Assembly (NCBI GenBank): GCA_035720425.1
Contig: DASTOB010000056.1
Coordinates: 1-45,321 of the forward strand
DNA: 45,321 nucleotides
Origin: DASTOB01 sp035720425
Lineage (GTDB): Bacteria > Chloroflexota > Limnocylindria > Limnocylindrales > CSP1-4
Direction of reading: 5' to 3'
The notes beneath the pieces were generated by a model, which saw only the letters and a program-made list of their open reading frames with translations, ran no database searches and was not told the origin of the DNA. Below are positions 24,562-31,899 of this stretch, piece by piece (the first letter of the stretch is position 1; each line of letters opens with the position of its first letter). A program made the position numbers and the translations under genes.

Positions 24562-25587
24562 CCGACCGGTGCCGGTGCCGGTCGCCCCACCCGAGGCGTA
24601 TCGGGCGGCCGCCCGACGGTGCGTGTCGGCCACGTCGTCGCGCAGTCCCGCCGGCGCGACCACCTCGACGTCGTCGCCCCACGACAGGATCCACAGCCGG
24701 ATCTCGATCGTGCCCGACACCGTTGCCCGCCAGACGAGCGACCCATCGGCGACCCGCTCCACGGTCTGGGTCGGATGCCACGTCGCCTCGCCGACGCGCG
24801 CCGCGACCTTCGGCGCGAAGCGCAGGACGACCTCGACCGGCGGCTGGTCGGCGATGATGTCCCAGGCGCGCCGCAGGGTCGTCTCGATCGAGCCCGCCTC
24901 CGGTGGATCGAACGTCCGCGGCGCGAGCGCGACGTCGCGCATCCGCTCGATCTTGAACGTGCGCAGCGCTCCCCGGGTCTCGTCGAAGCCGATGAGATAG
25001 AGCGCATGCGTCTGGAGCGACGGCTCGATGAGGTACGGGCGGACCGTTGCCCGGCGCCGGCGGCTGGCGCGCTCGTAGCCGGCGGGCTCGTAGTCGATCG
25101 ACACGACGCGGCGCTCCGCCCACGCCTTGGTGAGGATCCGCACGTGGGTCCGGAAGCGCTCGTCACGGGGTTGCGACGAGAGGATGTCGAGGGTCCGGTT
25201 GACGTGCGCCCGGAGGACCGGCGGCAGGCCCTCCTCGAGCTTCTCGAACGCGGCGCCGAGGTCCGGATCGTACTTGTCGGCGTAGCGGACCATGAGCCGG
25301 GACGACAGGACGACGGCCATCGCCTCCGACAGGGTGAGCTTGAGCGGCGGGAGGAACTCGTCGCCGAGCATGCCCCAGCGGCCGCCCTCGGACCACACGC
25401 CGAGGCCGATCTCCCCCTCGATCGCGCGCAGGTCGCGGTAGACGGTGCGCGGCGACATGTCGACCCGCCGGGCGATGTCCGGGATGCGGATTCCGTCCGG
25501 GTGCGCGCGAAGGACGTTGATCACCCGCGCCAGGCGCGCCAGCCGGTCGCGCTTGCCGCTTCGGCCGACGCCGTCGATCTCGTCCAT
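24559..25587 (-). CDS. WYL-domain transcriptional regulator
   Basis: DNA-binding regulator of 342 residues. An N-terminal DeoR-like helix-turn-helix (RLARLARVINVLRAHPDGIR through MSPRTVYRDLRAIE) precedes the WYL sensor domain, with VVSIDYEPAGYERASRRR, VRPYLIEPSLQTHALYLIG and LRTFKIERM. A WCX-like C-terminal extension contains VEVVLRFAPKVAARV. GGGGAGG precedes the ATG. It is the middle gene of a three-gene operon, 13 bp after a membrane protein and 10 bp before an HD phosphohydrolase. WYL domains often sense nucleic acid or nucleotide ligands, which would fit a partner nucleotide hydrolase; this link is inference. Confidence 0.9.
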   Translation of the reverse strand: MDEIDGVGRSGKRDRLARLARVINVLRAHPDGIRIPDIARRVDMSPRTVYRDLRAIEGEIGLGVWSEGGRWGMLGDEFLPPLKLTLSEAMAVVLSSRLMVRYADKYDPDLGAAFEKLEEGLPPVLRAHVNRTLDILSSQPRDERFRTHVRILTKAWAERRVVSIDYEPAGYERASRRRRATVRPYLIEPSLQTHALYLIGFDETRGALRTFKIERMRDVALAPRTFDPPEAGSIETTLRRAWDIIADQPPVEVVLRFAPKVAARVGEATWHPTQTVERVADGSLVWRATVSGTIEIRLWILSWGDDVEVVAPAGLRDDVADTHRRAAARYASGGATGTGTGR

Positions 25588-25600
25588 GTCGCCTCCCCGC

Positions 25601-26785
25601 TCAGCGTGTCGGCGCGACGACGTCGGTCGGTCGCGTTCGATCGGTCATCGTCATCGTCGCGCGCAGCGAGGCCTGCAGGGCACCTTCGGCAAGCGACGCG
25701 CCCTCGCCGCTGATCGTGCCCTGGAGGCGGCCCAGCTGGCCATCGACGAACACCCAGTAGTCGAGGTCGCCCCGCCATCGCGACAGGTCCACGTCGCCGA
25801 CGAGCCAGGCGATCTGGGGAAACGCGACGCGGAACGTGGGTCCGTCGATCGCGACCCGGCAGTGGCGGGCGCGCGCACCTTCGAAGAAGGCGATGCCGTG
25901 CATCTCCGACGCGCTCCGTACCTCCGCGCCGAGGGCGACCTCGAGGACGAGGGCGTCGAGCCCGGCATCGGCCACCGCGACCGGCGTGGCCGGCACCCAG
26001 CCGGCAGCGGGCGATCGGGTATAGCCGGCCTGGCCGATCCGTGCCTCGCCGAACAGGCCGAGGGCGCGTCGCGACGCGACGTAGGCGAGCCAGCGTGTGT
26101 CGGTGCCGCTCCGGACGCCGCGCACGTCCACCGTGCCGAGCGCTCGCCCATCGACCTCGCCGGTCACGATGAGATCGACCCGCGCCGCCGGTCCCACGGC
26201 GACATCCTCGTCGCAGGCCGGCGGCTCTGCCGCCGGATCGGTCGGCCCGAACCGGGAGCTCGAGGCGACGCGATCGCGCAGCGCGACCTCGTTGGCAATC
26301 GCCACGCCGCCGAACCCGAGTCCGACGACGGCCGTGAGGACGAGCCCCGCCGCGGTGCCACGGATGAGGCGGCGACGCCGGAGGGATGTCTCGCCGAGCC
26401 GGTTCCGGGCGATCCCGAACCCGGCGAACAGGCCCGTGCCGATGAGCGCGAGGGCCCACGGGTAGGCCGCCTCGACGGACGGCAGGAGGGTCTGCGGCCC
26501 GCGTGCCTGGAGCTGGGCGAACACGCCGGCAATCGACGGGACGAGCACGACGAGGGAGCCGATCCCGAGCCAGGCCATCGCGATCGACGAACGCCCGCCT
26601 CGCGCCACCGGTGGCCACACGAAGCCCGCGGCGGCGACGGCGATCGGCAGCCCGGACGCGAACCCGACGAGCAGGTCGATCGGTCCACCCGGCCGATAGG
26701 CGAGCAGGATGAGCCCGGCGGTCACGGCCCAGGCGAGGGTCAGGGCGGCGGCGAGGAGGCGGAGTTCGAGGGTCCGGACGCGCAC
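25601..26785 (-). CDS. Multi-pass membrane protein with a C-terminal extracytoplasmic domain
   Basis: No family is recognised in this 394-residue protein. Five hydrophobic segments occupy the first ~165 residues (LLAAALTLAWAVTAGLILLA, IDLLVGFASGLPIAVAAAGF, MAWLGIGSLVVLVPSIAGVF, YPWALALIGTGLFAGFGIA, GLVLTAVVGLGFGGVAIA). A ~220-residue soluble beta-rich region follows, with two lone cysteines (PPACDEDVAV and ARHCRVAI) that could form a disulfide outside the membrane. The GTG start sits 7 nt after TAGACT, predicting a leaderless transcript that heads the operon with the WYL regulator and HD hydrolase. Role unknown. Confidence 0.8.
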   Translation of the reverse strand: MRVRTLELRLLAAALTLAWAVTAGLILLAYRPGGPIDLLVGFASGLPIAVAAAGFVWPPVARGGRSSIAMAWLGIGSLVVLVPSIAGVFAQLQARGPQTLLPSVEAAYPWALALIGTGLFAGFGIARNRLGETSLRRRRLIRGTAAGLVLTAVVGLGFGGVAIANEVALRDRVASSSRFGPTDPAAEPPACDEDVAVGPAARVDLIVTGEVDGRALGTVDVRGVRSGTDTRWLAYVASRRALGLFGEARIGQAGYTRSPAAGWVPATPVAVADAGLDALVLEVALGAEVRSASEMHGIAFFEGARARHCRVAIDGPTFRVAFPQIAWLVGDVDLSRWRGDLDYWVFVDGQLGRLQGTISGEGASLAEGALQASLRATMTMTDRTRPTDVVAPTR

Positions 26786-26792
26786 GAGGCCC

Positions 26793-26798
26793 AGTCTA
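26793..26798 (-). promoter_or_regulatory. -10 box of the membrane-protein/WYL/HD operon
   Basis: TAGACT on the minus strand, 7 nt before the GTG at 26785. There is no Shine-Dalgarno and no clear -35. Confidence 0.5.
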
Positions 26799-26838
26799 CG
26801 AGCCGCGGCGTGTCCCGCAGATCGGTGACGACACGCAC

Positions 26839-26873
26839 ACCCGCAAGTACCCGCGCCGGCGGGACTTGCGGGT
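26839..26873. promoter_or_regulatory. 35-bp near-perfect inverted repeat in a divergent intergenic region
   Basis: Outer arms ACCCGCAAGT and ACTTGCGGGT, inner arms CCCGC and GCGGG, one unpaired A at 26849 and a GCCG loop: 15 bp of pairing. It lies 41 bp upstream of the minus-strand TAGACT box and 83 bp before the plus-strand ATG, so it is more likely an operator than a terminator. Confidence 0.6.
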
Positions 26874-26955
26874 CATCGCGCCGGGGCGGTGGGCGGACCA
26901 CCATGCCACCCATAACCACACCACGCCGGACACGGAGCGAGCAGGTACGTGAGTC

Positions 26956-27315
26956 ATGGCAGGCCAGGCGCAGCGCGGTTCACGGGGTCACGGGCGATCG
27001 TCTCGGGGCGCCTCGTCGTGGCCGCGGGTCGCGGTGGCCACCGGGCTCGGTTCTGGCTCCGCGACCGGCCAGGCGAAGCCGAGCGAGCCGGCGGTTCCGG
27101 TGCTCCCGCCGGCGTCACCCACGACCCGGGCGACGTTCCGGATGCTCCAGCTCCGCGGGCTCACGCCTGACGAGGCGGCCAACCTGACCGCCTTCCTGTG
27201 CGGGATCCCGGTGACCGACCATCGCTGGAAGCTCAGCGAGGTCAACCGACTCCTGTTCATCCGGGCCCTCGCCCGGGCCGGTCGCTTCGGCGAAGGGGAC
27301 GGAGCCCCCCACTAG
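26956..27315 (+). CDS. Small conserved-looking hypothetical protein
   Basis: A 119-residue frame. The first ~60 residues are basic and low-complexity (Gly/Ser/Arg, then Pro/Ala). The last ~60 look like a folded helical unit, MLQLRGLTPDEAANLTAFLC through WKLSEVNRLLFIRALARAG. The ATG at 26956 is the longest start; the ATG at 27142 would give only the folded part (57 residues). No function is recognised. It ends 66 bp before a strong terminator hairpin and so is probably monocistronic. The N-terminal half may be non-coding. Confidence 0.6.
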   Translation: MAGQAQRGSRGHGRSSRGASSWPRVAVATGLGSGSATGQAKPSEPAVPVLPPASPTTRATFRMLQLRGLTPDEAANLTAFLCGIPVTDHRWKLSEVNRLLFIRALARAGRFGEGDGAPH

Positions 27316-27381
27316 GACGACCGACCAACCGACACCACCGCCACGCCGGCGATCCCTCCTCCCGCCGGCGCGGCACTCCTC

Positions 27382-27417
27382 CGAAGCGGCGCCCTCCCTC
27401 CTCCGGGCGCCGCTTCG
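27382..27417. terminator. 13-bp perfect hairpin
   Basis: CGAAGCGGCGCCC (27382-27394), a 10-nt pyrimidine loop, GGGCGCCGCTTCG (27405-27417), then GGCTTTCC. It closes the small-gene transcript and insulates the SAM hydrolase/ECF operon. Confidence 0.7.
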
Positions 27418-27474
27418 GGCTTTCCGGGCGCCACATTGGGTTTTCCGGCGCCGTGTTCGGTACCATCGGGCGCC
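27406..27474. repeat. Four phased GGCGCC palindromes before the SAM hydrolase
   Basis: GGCGCC occurs at 27406, 27427, 27447 and 27469, at intervals of 21, 20 and 22 bp (about two helical turns). The first is inside the terminator arm and the last abuts the ATG at 27475. Copies two and three are preceded by TTTCCG or TTTTCC. Confidence 0.6.
27461..27466 (+). promoter_or_regulatory. -10 box of the SAM hydrolase/ECF operon (leaderless)
   Basis: TACCAT, 8 nt before the ATG at 27475, with no Shine-Dalgarno sequence. Confidence 0.5.
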
Positions 27475-28314
27475 ATGGAGCGTCCCGTCATCTCCTTCCT
27501 GACCGACTTCGGGCCGGACGGCCCGGCAGCGATCTGTCGCGGCGTCATGCTCGGGATCGCGCGAGAGGCGCAGATCCTCGACCTTGCCCACGGGGTCCGG
27601 AAGTACGCGATCGCCGACGGCGCCTACCTGCTCGAGAGCGCGCTGCCGTACCTGCCGGTCGGCGTCCACGTTGCGGTCGTCGATCCCGGTGTGGGCACAG
27701 AGCGTCGCCCGATCGCGATCCGGGCCGCCCGCGGCGACGTGCTCGTCGGTCCGGACAACGGCCTGCTCATCCCGGCAGCCGAAGCGCTCGGCGGCATCGA
27801 CGAGGCGCGCCGGCTCGTCAACCGGGACCTCATGCTGCCGGCCACCTCGTCCACGTTCCACGGCCGCGACATCTTCGCGCCGGTCGCCGCGTACCTCGCG
27901 ACGGGCACGCCGTTCGCGACGGTTGGGCCGGTCGTGCCCGCGGCCGACCTCGTCCGGCTCGCCCTCCCGACGGCGGTCGTCCGCGACCGCGGCCTCGACA
28001 CGGCGGTCATCTACGTCGACAGCTTCGGCAACGTCCGCTTCGCGGCCACGCCGGACGAGCTCACTCGGGCGGTCGGCGTCCTCGAGGCCGGACGTCCGCT
28101 CGTCGTCGAGTTCGCGTCGGCGAACGGGGCCGGATCCACCCTCGAGCGGACGGCCTGGCAGGAGACGTTCGGCCGCGTTCCGGTCGGCCGGTCGCTGCTG
28201 TTCCGCGACTCCCTTGGTCGGATCGCCCTGGCCGACAACCAGGCCGACGCCGCCGCCCGCCTCGGCGTGGAGGTCGGCCGGGCCGCGCGGATCACCGGCG
28301 AGGGCAACCCGTGA
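27475..28314 (+). CDS. S-adenosylmethionine hydrolase (DUF62 family)
   Basis: Member of the SAM hydroxide adenosyltransferase/fluorinase superfamily (279 residues), which splits SAM into adenosine and methionine. Conserved blocks are ISFLTDFGPDGPAA (N-terminal Asp), VHVAVVDPGVGTERR, VLVGPDNGLL, STFHGRDIFAPVAAYLA and VIYVDSFGNVRF. It lacks features pointing to halogenation, so the hydrolase role is the default. The ATG lies 8 nt after TACCAT, so the transcript is probably leaderless. It heads an operon with a complete ECF importer, linking SAM or adenosine/methionine metabolism with vitamin- or nucleoside-type uptake (inference). Confidence 0.92.
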   Translation: MERPVISFLTDFGPDGPAAICRGVMLGIAREAQILDLAHGVRKYAIADGAYLLESALPYLPVGVHVAVVDPGVGTERRPIAIRAARGDVLVGPDNGLLIPAAEALGGIDEARRLVNRDLMLPATSSTFHGRDIFAPVAAYLATGTPFATVGPVVPAADLVRLALPTAVVRDRGLDTAVIYVDSFGNVRFAATPDELTRAVGVLEAGRPLVVEFASANGAGSTLERTAWQETFGRVPVGRSLLFRDSLGRIALADNQADAAARLGVEVGRAARITGEGNP

Positions 28315-28354
28315 ATCGTCCGGTCCGGCTCAGCGGCGCCTGAGCGGCGGCTCG

Positions 28355-30040
28355 GTGACGACCGCTCGCGACGCCCCGCTCGTCGAGGTCGAGCGGTTCA
28401 CGTTCCGCTACCGGCGGGCCACGGAGCCGGCGATCCGCGACCTCTCGCTGACGGTCAACGCGGGCGAAGTCGTGCTCGTGGCGGGTCCGTCCGGCTGCGG
28501 CAAGAGCACGCTCATCCGGGCCATCAACGGGCTCATCCCGCACGCCTACCCGGGTGAGCTCGGGGGCGTCGTCCGCGTCGACGGCCGGCCAACGACGGAG
28601 CTCCGCCTGCGTGACATCGCCCGAACCGTCGGGACCGTGCTCCAGGACCCGGCCAAGCAGATCGTCGGCGCCACGGTCGAGGCGGAGCTCGCCTTCGGCC
28701 CTGAGAACCTGGGCCTGCCGCGCGACGAGATCCTGGCCCGGATCGCCTCGGTCGTCGATCGGGCCGGGATCGGCGGGCTCCAGGGCCGCGAGACGTCGGC
28801 CCTGTCCGGGGGAGAACGCCAGCTGCTCGCCGTGGCGGGGATCCTCATGATGCGGCCGCGGCTCTACGTCATCGATGAGCCACTGGCGAATCTCGATCCA
28901 GCGACAGCGGCGCGACTCCTCGGCATCCTGCGCTCGCTCGCGAACGACGGCCACGCGGTCGTCATCGTCGAACACCGGGTCGAGGAGGCGCTCGACCTCG
29001 AGCCGGACCGGGTGCTCTACCTCGAGGAGGGCCGGGAGCGCTACCACGGGGCGCTCGACGGGTTCCTCAGCGTGGCGGACCCGGACGCGGTCAAGCTGCC
29101 GTTCGAGGTTGTCCTCGCCCGGGTGCGCGGGAGCTTTGACCCGCCCCCGCCCCCGTACCCGCCCCCGGGTACGCCGACCACCGATCGCGCGGCCGAGGGG
29201 GAGCCGGCCGAGACGGCGCGACTCGAGTACCGGGGCGTTCGCGCCGGGTACGGCGATCGCGAGGTGCTCCGCGGCATCGACGCATCGCTCGGGCGACGCG
29301 AGGTCGTCGCCGTGCTCGGGCCGAACGGGTCCGGCAAGACCACCCTGTTCAGGACGGCGATGCGGCTCATGGAACCGACGGCGGGATCGGTCATCGTCGA
29401 CGGCAGGCCAGCCGCGGAACGAACCGTCGCCGAGCTCGCCACGGTGTTCGGCTACGTGTTCCAGAGCCCCAGCCAGATGCTGTTCGCGCGGACCGTGCGG
29501 GAGGAGCTCCTGTTCGGCCCGCGCAACCTCGGTCGCGACCCGGACGCCTTCGACGCCCTCATCGAGGACGTGCTGCGCCGAACCGCGCTCGCCGACCTCG
29601 AGGGCATCCTCGATCGGCCGCCCCTGACGTTGTCATTCGGCCAGCAGAAGCGCCTCGCGCTGGCCATCGCGCTGGCCCTCCAGCCGCCGACGCTTATCCT
29701 CGACGAGCCGTCGGCCGGCCAGGATCACCGCACCGCGCGCCGGTTCATGGACGAGGTCGTGGCCATCCCGGGGCTCGAGAGCCTGTATCTCGTGACCCAC
29801 GACGTGGACCTTGCATTGACGCACGCAGACCGTATCCTGCTCTTGCGTGGGGGTCAGGTGGTGGCGGACGGTCCGCCTGCCACCGTCATCGAGGACGAGG
29901 AGCGCTGGATCGCCTGTAACCTGCGGCCGACCTCGCTGCTGCGCGCCAACGCCCAATGGCGCCACGCCAGCGGCCGCCTCCTCGACGCCGAAGCGCTCGC
30001 CCGGCGGATCGTCTCCCTCGAGCGTTCCGTCGCGCGCTGA
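28355..30040 (+). CDS. ECF transporter energising subunit, fused A-A' ATPases
   Basis: Two EcfA-type ATPase domains in one 561-residue chain. Domain 1 has Walker A GPSGCGKST near residue 46, signature LSGGERQLLAVAG and Walker B LYVIDEPLANLD. Domain 2, after a Pro-rich linker (PPPPPYPPPGTP, about residue 265), has GPNGSGKTT, signature LSFGQQKRLALAIALA, Walker B LILDEPSAGQD and switch His VTHDVDLAL. The GTG at 28355 lies 40 bp after the SAM hydrolase stop; an in-frame CTG at 28340 is a weaker alternative. S and T subunits follow. Fused A-A' is typical of dedicated (group I) ECF systems. Confidence 0.92.
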   Translation: MTTARDAPLVEVERFTFRYRRATEPAIRDLSLTVNAGEVVLVAGPSGCGKSTLIRAINGLIPHAYPGELGGVVRVDGRPTTELRLRDIARTVGTVLQDPAKQIVGATVEAELAFGPENLGLPRDEILARIASVVDRAGIGGLQGRETSALSGGERQLLAVAGILMMRPRLYVIDEPLANLDPATAARLLGILRSLANDGHAVVIVEHRVEEALDLEPDRVLYLEEGRERYHGALDGFLSVADPDAVKLPFEVVLARVRGSFDPPPPPYPPPGTPTTDRAAEGEPAETARLEYRGVRAGYGDREVLRGIDASLGRREVVAVLGPNGSGKTTLFRTAMRLMEPTAGSVIVDGRPAAERTVAELATVFGYVFQSPSQMLFARTVREELLFGPRNLGRDPDAFDALIEDVLRRTALADLEGILDRPPLTLSFGQQKRLALAIALALQPPTLILDEPSAGQDHRTARRFMDEVVAIPGLESLYLVTHDVDLALTHADRILLLRGGQVVADGPPATVIEDEERWIACNLRPTSLLRANAQWRHASGRLLDAEALARRIVSLERSVAR

Positions 30041-30129
30041 TGCGGGGGGAAGGAGGGTGTTCGTCGCCGGACGTCTGCCCAACGGACTGAACGTCCACGG
30101 TTCGTCTATTCGGTAGGGAGAGGGAATTC
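30041..30129 (+). other. 89-bp leader before the ECF S-component
   Basis: Contains an inverted pair GGACGT/ACGTCC (6 bp, 16-nt loop) and a strong GGGAGAGGG site 6 nt before the next ATG. It is too short for a recognisable riboswitch. A local attenuator or internal promoter is possible but unproven. Confidence 0.3.
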
Positions 30130-30699
30130 ATGGCAACGATGCAGATGGATCGGTCCAATCTCTGGGACGTGTCGTCGCGGGTCATCGTCTACGCCGCGAT
30201 CGGGGCCGCCCTGTACGCGGTAACAGCCCCACTGAGCTTTCTGATTCCCGGCACCGAGTCGGTGTCGATCAGGCCGTCGTTCGCGTTCGTGACGTTCTTC
30301 GGCTTCGCCTTCGGGCCGATCGTCGGCCTCTTCACCGGCCTGGTCGGGAATATGATCGGCGACCAGCTGAGCGGGTGGGGGCTGCTCACGTCGTGGAACT
30401 GGAGCGTCGCAATCGGGCTCGTTGGCCTCCTGGCCGGCCTGACCCCCACGTATCTGCGCTCGTGGATGAACGACCGCGGTCGGATGCTCGCCGCGGCCGC
30501 GATCGGCTCTGCGGTCGCCACGATCGTCGGTCTCCTGTTCGTCTTCACCGACATCATCCTGGGCACGACCGAGGACTTCAACTCGGCCCTCACCGTGAAC
30601 TACGTCCCGGCCGTCATCTCGGACCTGGTCACCGTCGTCATCCTGACGCCGATCCTCGTGGCCGCCTGGCAACCAGTCAAGGAGCAGCTCGGGCGCTAG
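30130..30699 (+). CDS. ECF transporter substrate-binding (S) component
   Basis: Integral membrane protein of 189 residues with about six helices, from VIVYAAIGAALYAVTAPLSF to VISDLVTVVILTPILVAAW. The size and topology match ECF S-components, and FGFAFGPIVGLFTGLVGNMI resembles the conserved Gly-rich region of helix 3. An N-terminal ATMQMDRSNLWDVSSR lead precedes helix 1. It lies between the fused ATPase and the T-component, so it should be the dedicated specificity subunit. Substrate is not deducible from sequence. The SAM hydrolase in the operon makes a methionine-, adenosine- or thiamine-precursor-type ligand worth testing. Confidence 0.88.
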   Translation: MATMQMDRSNLWDVSSRVIVYAAIGAALYAVTAPLSFLIPGTESVSIRPSFAFVTFFGFAFGPIVGLFTGLVGNMIGDQLSGWGLLTSWNWSVAIGLVGLLAGLTPTYLRSWMNDRGRMLAAAAIGSAVATIVGLLFVFTDIILGTTEDFNSALTVNYVPAVISDLVTVVILTPILVAAWQPVKEQLGR

Positions 30700-30725
30700 T
30701 CGCCCGCACGCCGAGCCGTGCAAGC

Positions 30726-31568
30726 GTGAACGTCACACCACGCTACCTGGGCCGGGGGTCGTGGCTGAGCCGCCGCGACCCCCGGGTCCTCATCCTGGCG
30801 ATCGTCCTGTTCGTGTTCGCGACCGTCCAGGTCTGGGACGCACGACTCGCGGTCGTCCTGTTCGCGATCGCGCTGCTGTACTACCGGTCGGCGCGGATTC
30901 CGTGGCGAGCCGTCCGCTTCAACTGGCTGTACGTCCTCATCTTCATCGGCTTCATCGTGACGACGAACACGATCATCACCGGCGGCCAGCTGCGCGGGAC
31001 CACGGGCGACACGCTTCACGTGTACTTCAACCTGCCGCTGTTCGGGACGCCGGTCTCGGCGGAATCCGTCTCGTACGCGGTCACCCAGCTGTTGCGTTTT
31101 CTGTCGATGGCCGCGATCGGCTTCCCGGTCGCCTTCGCGGTTGCCCCCGGAGACATCGGCGTCGCCTTCGCCCGGTTGCGGATCCCGGAGCGGTTCGCCT
31201 ATGCCGTTGACCTCACCTTCCGATTCATCCCGTCGCTTGCCGCGGATGTGAGGACGACGATCGACGCGCAGCGGATCCGCGGTTACGACTATGAGAAGGC
31301 CGGGCGCGGGCCGATCGGTCGAGTCCGGCGGACCGTTCCGATTCTCGTGCCCGTGGCGATCAACGCGATCGTCGGCGCCGAGGACACGATCGACGCGATG
31401 GACCTTCGGGCATTCGGGACGCATCGCCGCACGTGGCTCCGCGCGCTGGTCTTCGACCGGACGGATCGGCTGGTGCTGGTCGGCTTCATCACGCTGTTCG
31501 TCGTCGTGACGGTCCTCGCCTTCAACGGTGCGAGCCGACTGTACGTCCTCCCGTTCCTCATTCCGTGA
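30726..31568 (+). CDS. ECF transporter transmembrane (T) component
   Basis: Energy-coupling membrane subunit of 280 residues. Hydrophobic helices near residues 18-60, 68-90, 115-140 and 250-275 flank the cytoplasmic coupling region. Both family motifs are visible: the Ala-Arg-Gly motif as DAQRIRGYD near residue 180 and the second coupling motif as AMDLRAFGTHRRT near 223. The GTG start follows the S-component stop by 26 bp, with no strong ribosome-binding site. It completes a four-subunit-equivalent ECF importer and is the last gene of the operon. Confidence 0.92.
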   Translation: MNVTPRYLGRGSWLSRRDPRVLILAIVLFVFATVQVWDARLAVVLFAIALLYYRSARIPWRAVRFNWLYVLIFIGFIVTTNTIITGGQLRGTTGDTLHVYFNLPLFGTPVSAESVSYAVTQLLRFLSMAAIGFPVAFAVAPGDIGVAFARLRIPERFAYAVDLTFRFIPSLAADVRTTIDAQRIRGYDYEKAGRGPIGRVRRTVPILVPVAINAIVGAEDTIDAMDLRAFGTHRRTWLRALVFDRTDRLVLVGFITLFVVVTVLAFNGASRLYVLPFLIP

Positions 31569-31798
31569 GGCGCCAGGCCCGCTGACCCGCGTTGCTGTCG
31601 TGGCGATCCTCGGTCGGCGGCGGGCGGTCCGCATGGCAGGCTTGGGTGGCCCATCAGCGATTTCGGGCGGCCAATTCAGCGGCGAATGAAGCGCGGGCGG
31701 ACCACGCTCGCCAGAACCCCGGTTCGTGCAGCTGCGTTCATCGGCCCAGCGTGCGGGACTCGGACGTCACCCATATGTGAATTGGCGGTGAGAACGGA
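31569..31798. other. Non-coding stretch after the ECF operon
   Basis: No supported gene. An 8-bp inverted pair, CCAATTCA (near 31671) and TGAATTGG (near 31780), is about 100 bp apart. A 32-codon minus-strand frame inside it has no supporting features. Confidence 0.4.
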
Positions 31799-31884
31799 CG
31801 AGGAACGGCGAGGCACGGCCGAGGAACCGGGCGAGGCACGGCCGAGGAAACGGGCGAGGAACGGGCGAGGAACCGGCGAGACCC
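31799..31884. repeat. Short tandem array of 10-12-bp units
   Basis: Seven full units and one partial of CGAGG(A/C)A(A/C)(C)GG(G/C), starting at 31799, 31809, 31820, 31832, 31843, 31855, 31866 and 31877. GCAC-type and GAAC-type units alternate at first. It ends next to the NodB gene stop and lies outside any gene. Confidence 0.8.
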
Positions 31885-31899
31885 GCTCCGCCCTCGGCG

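Noticed and set aside
28311..28343. 10-residue frame overlapping the SAM hydrolase stop (GTGA)
   Set aside because: Too short and out of frame with the ATPase; could only be a coupling peptide, and there is no further support.
28314..28420. Earlier start for the ECF ATPase inside the SAM hydrolase gene
   Set aside because: The frame is open far upstream only because of GC bias; residues before 28355 are not ATPase-like and the first conserved residues follow the GTG at 28355.
31676..31771. 32-residue minus-strand frame beginning MGDVRVPHAGPM
   Set aside because: No promoter, ribosome-binding site or structure; probably chance.
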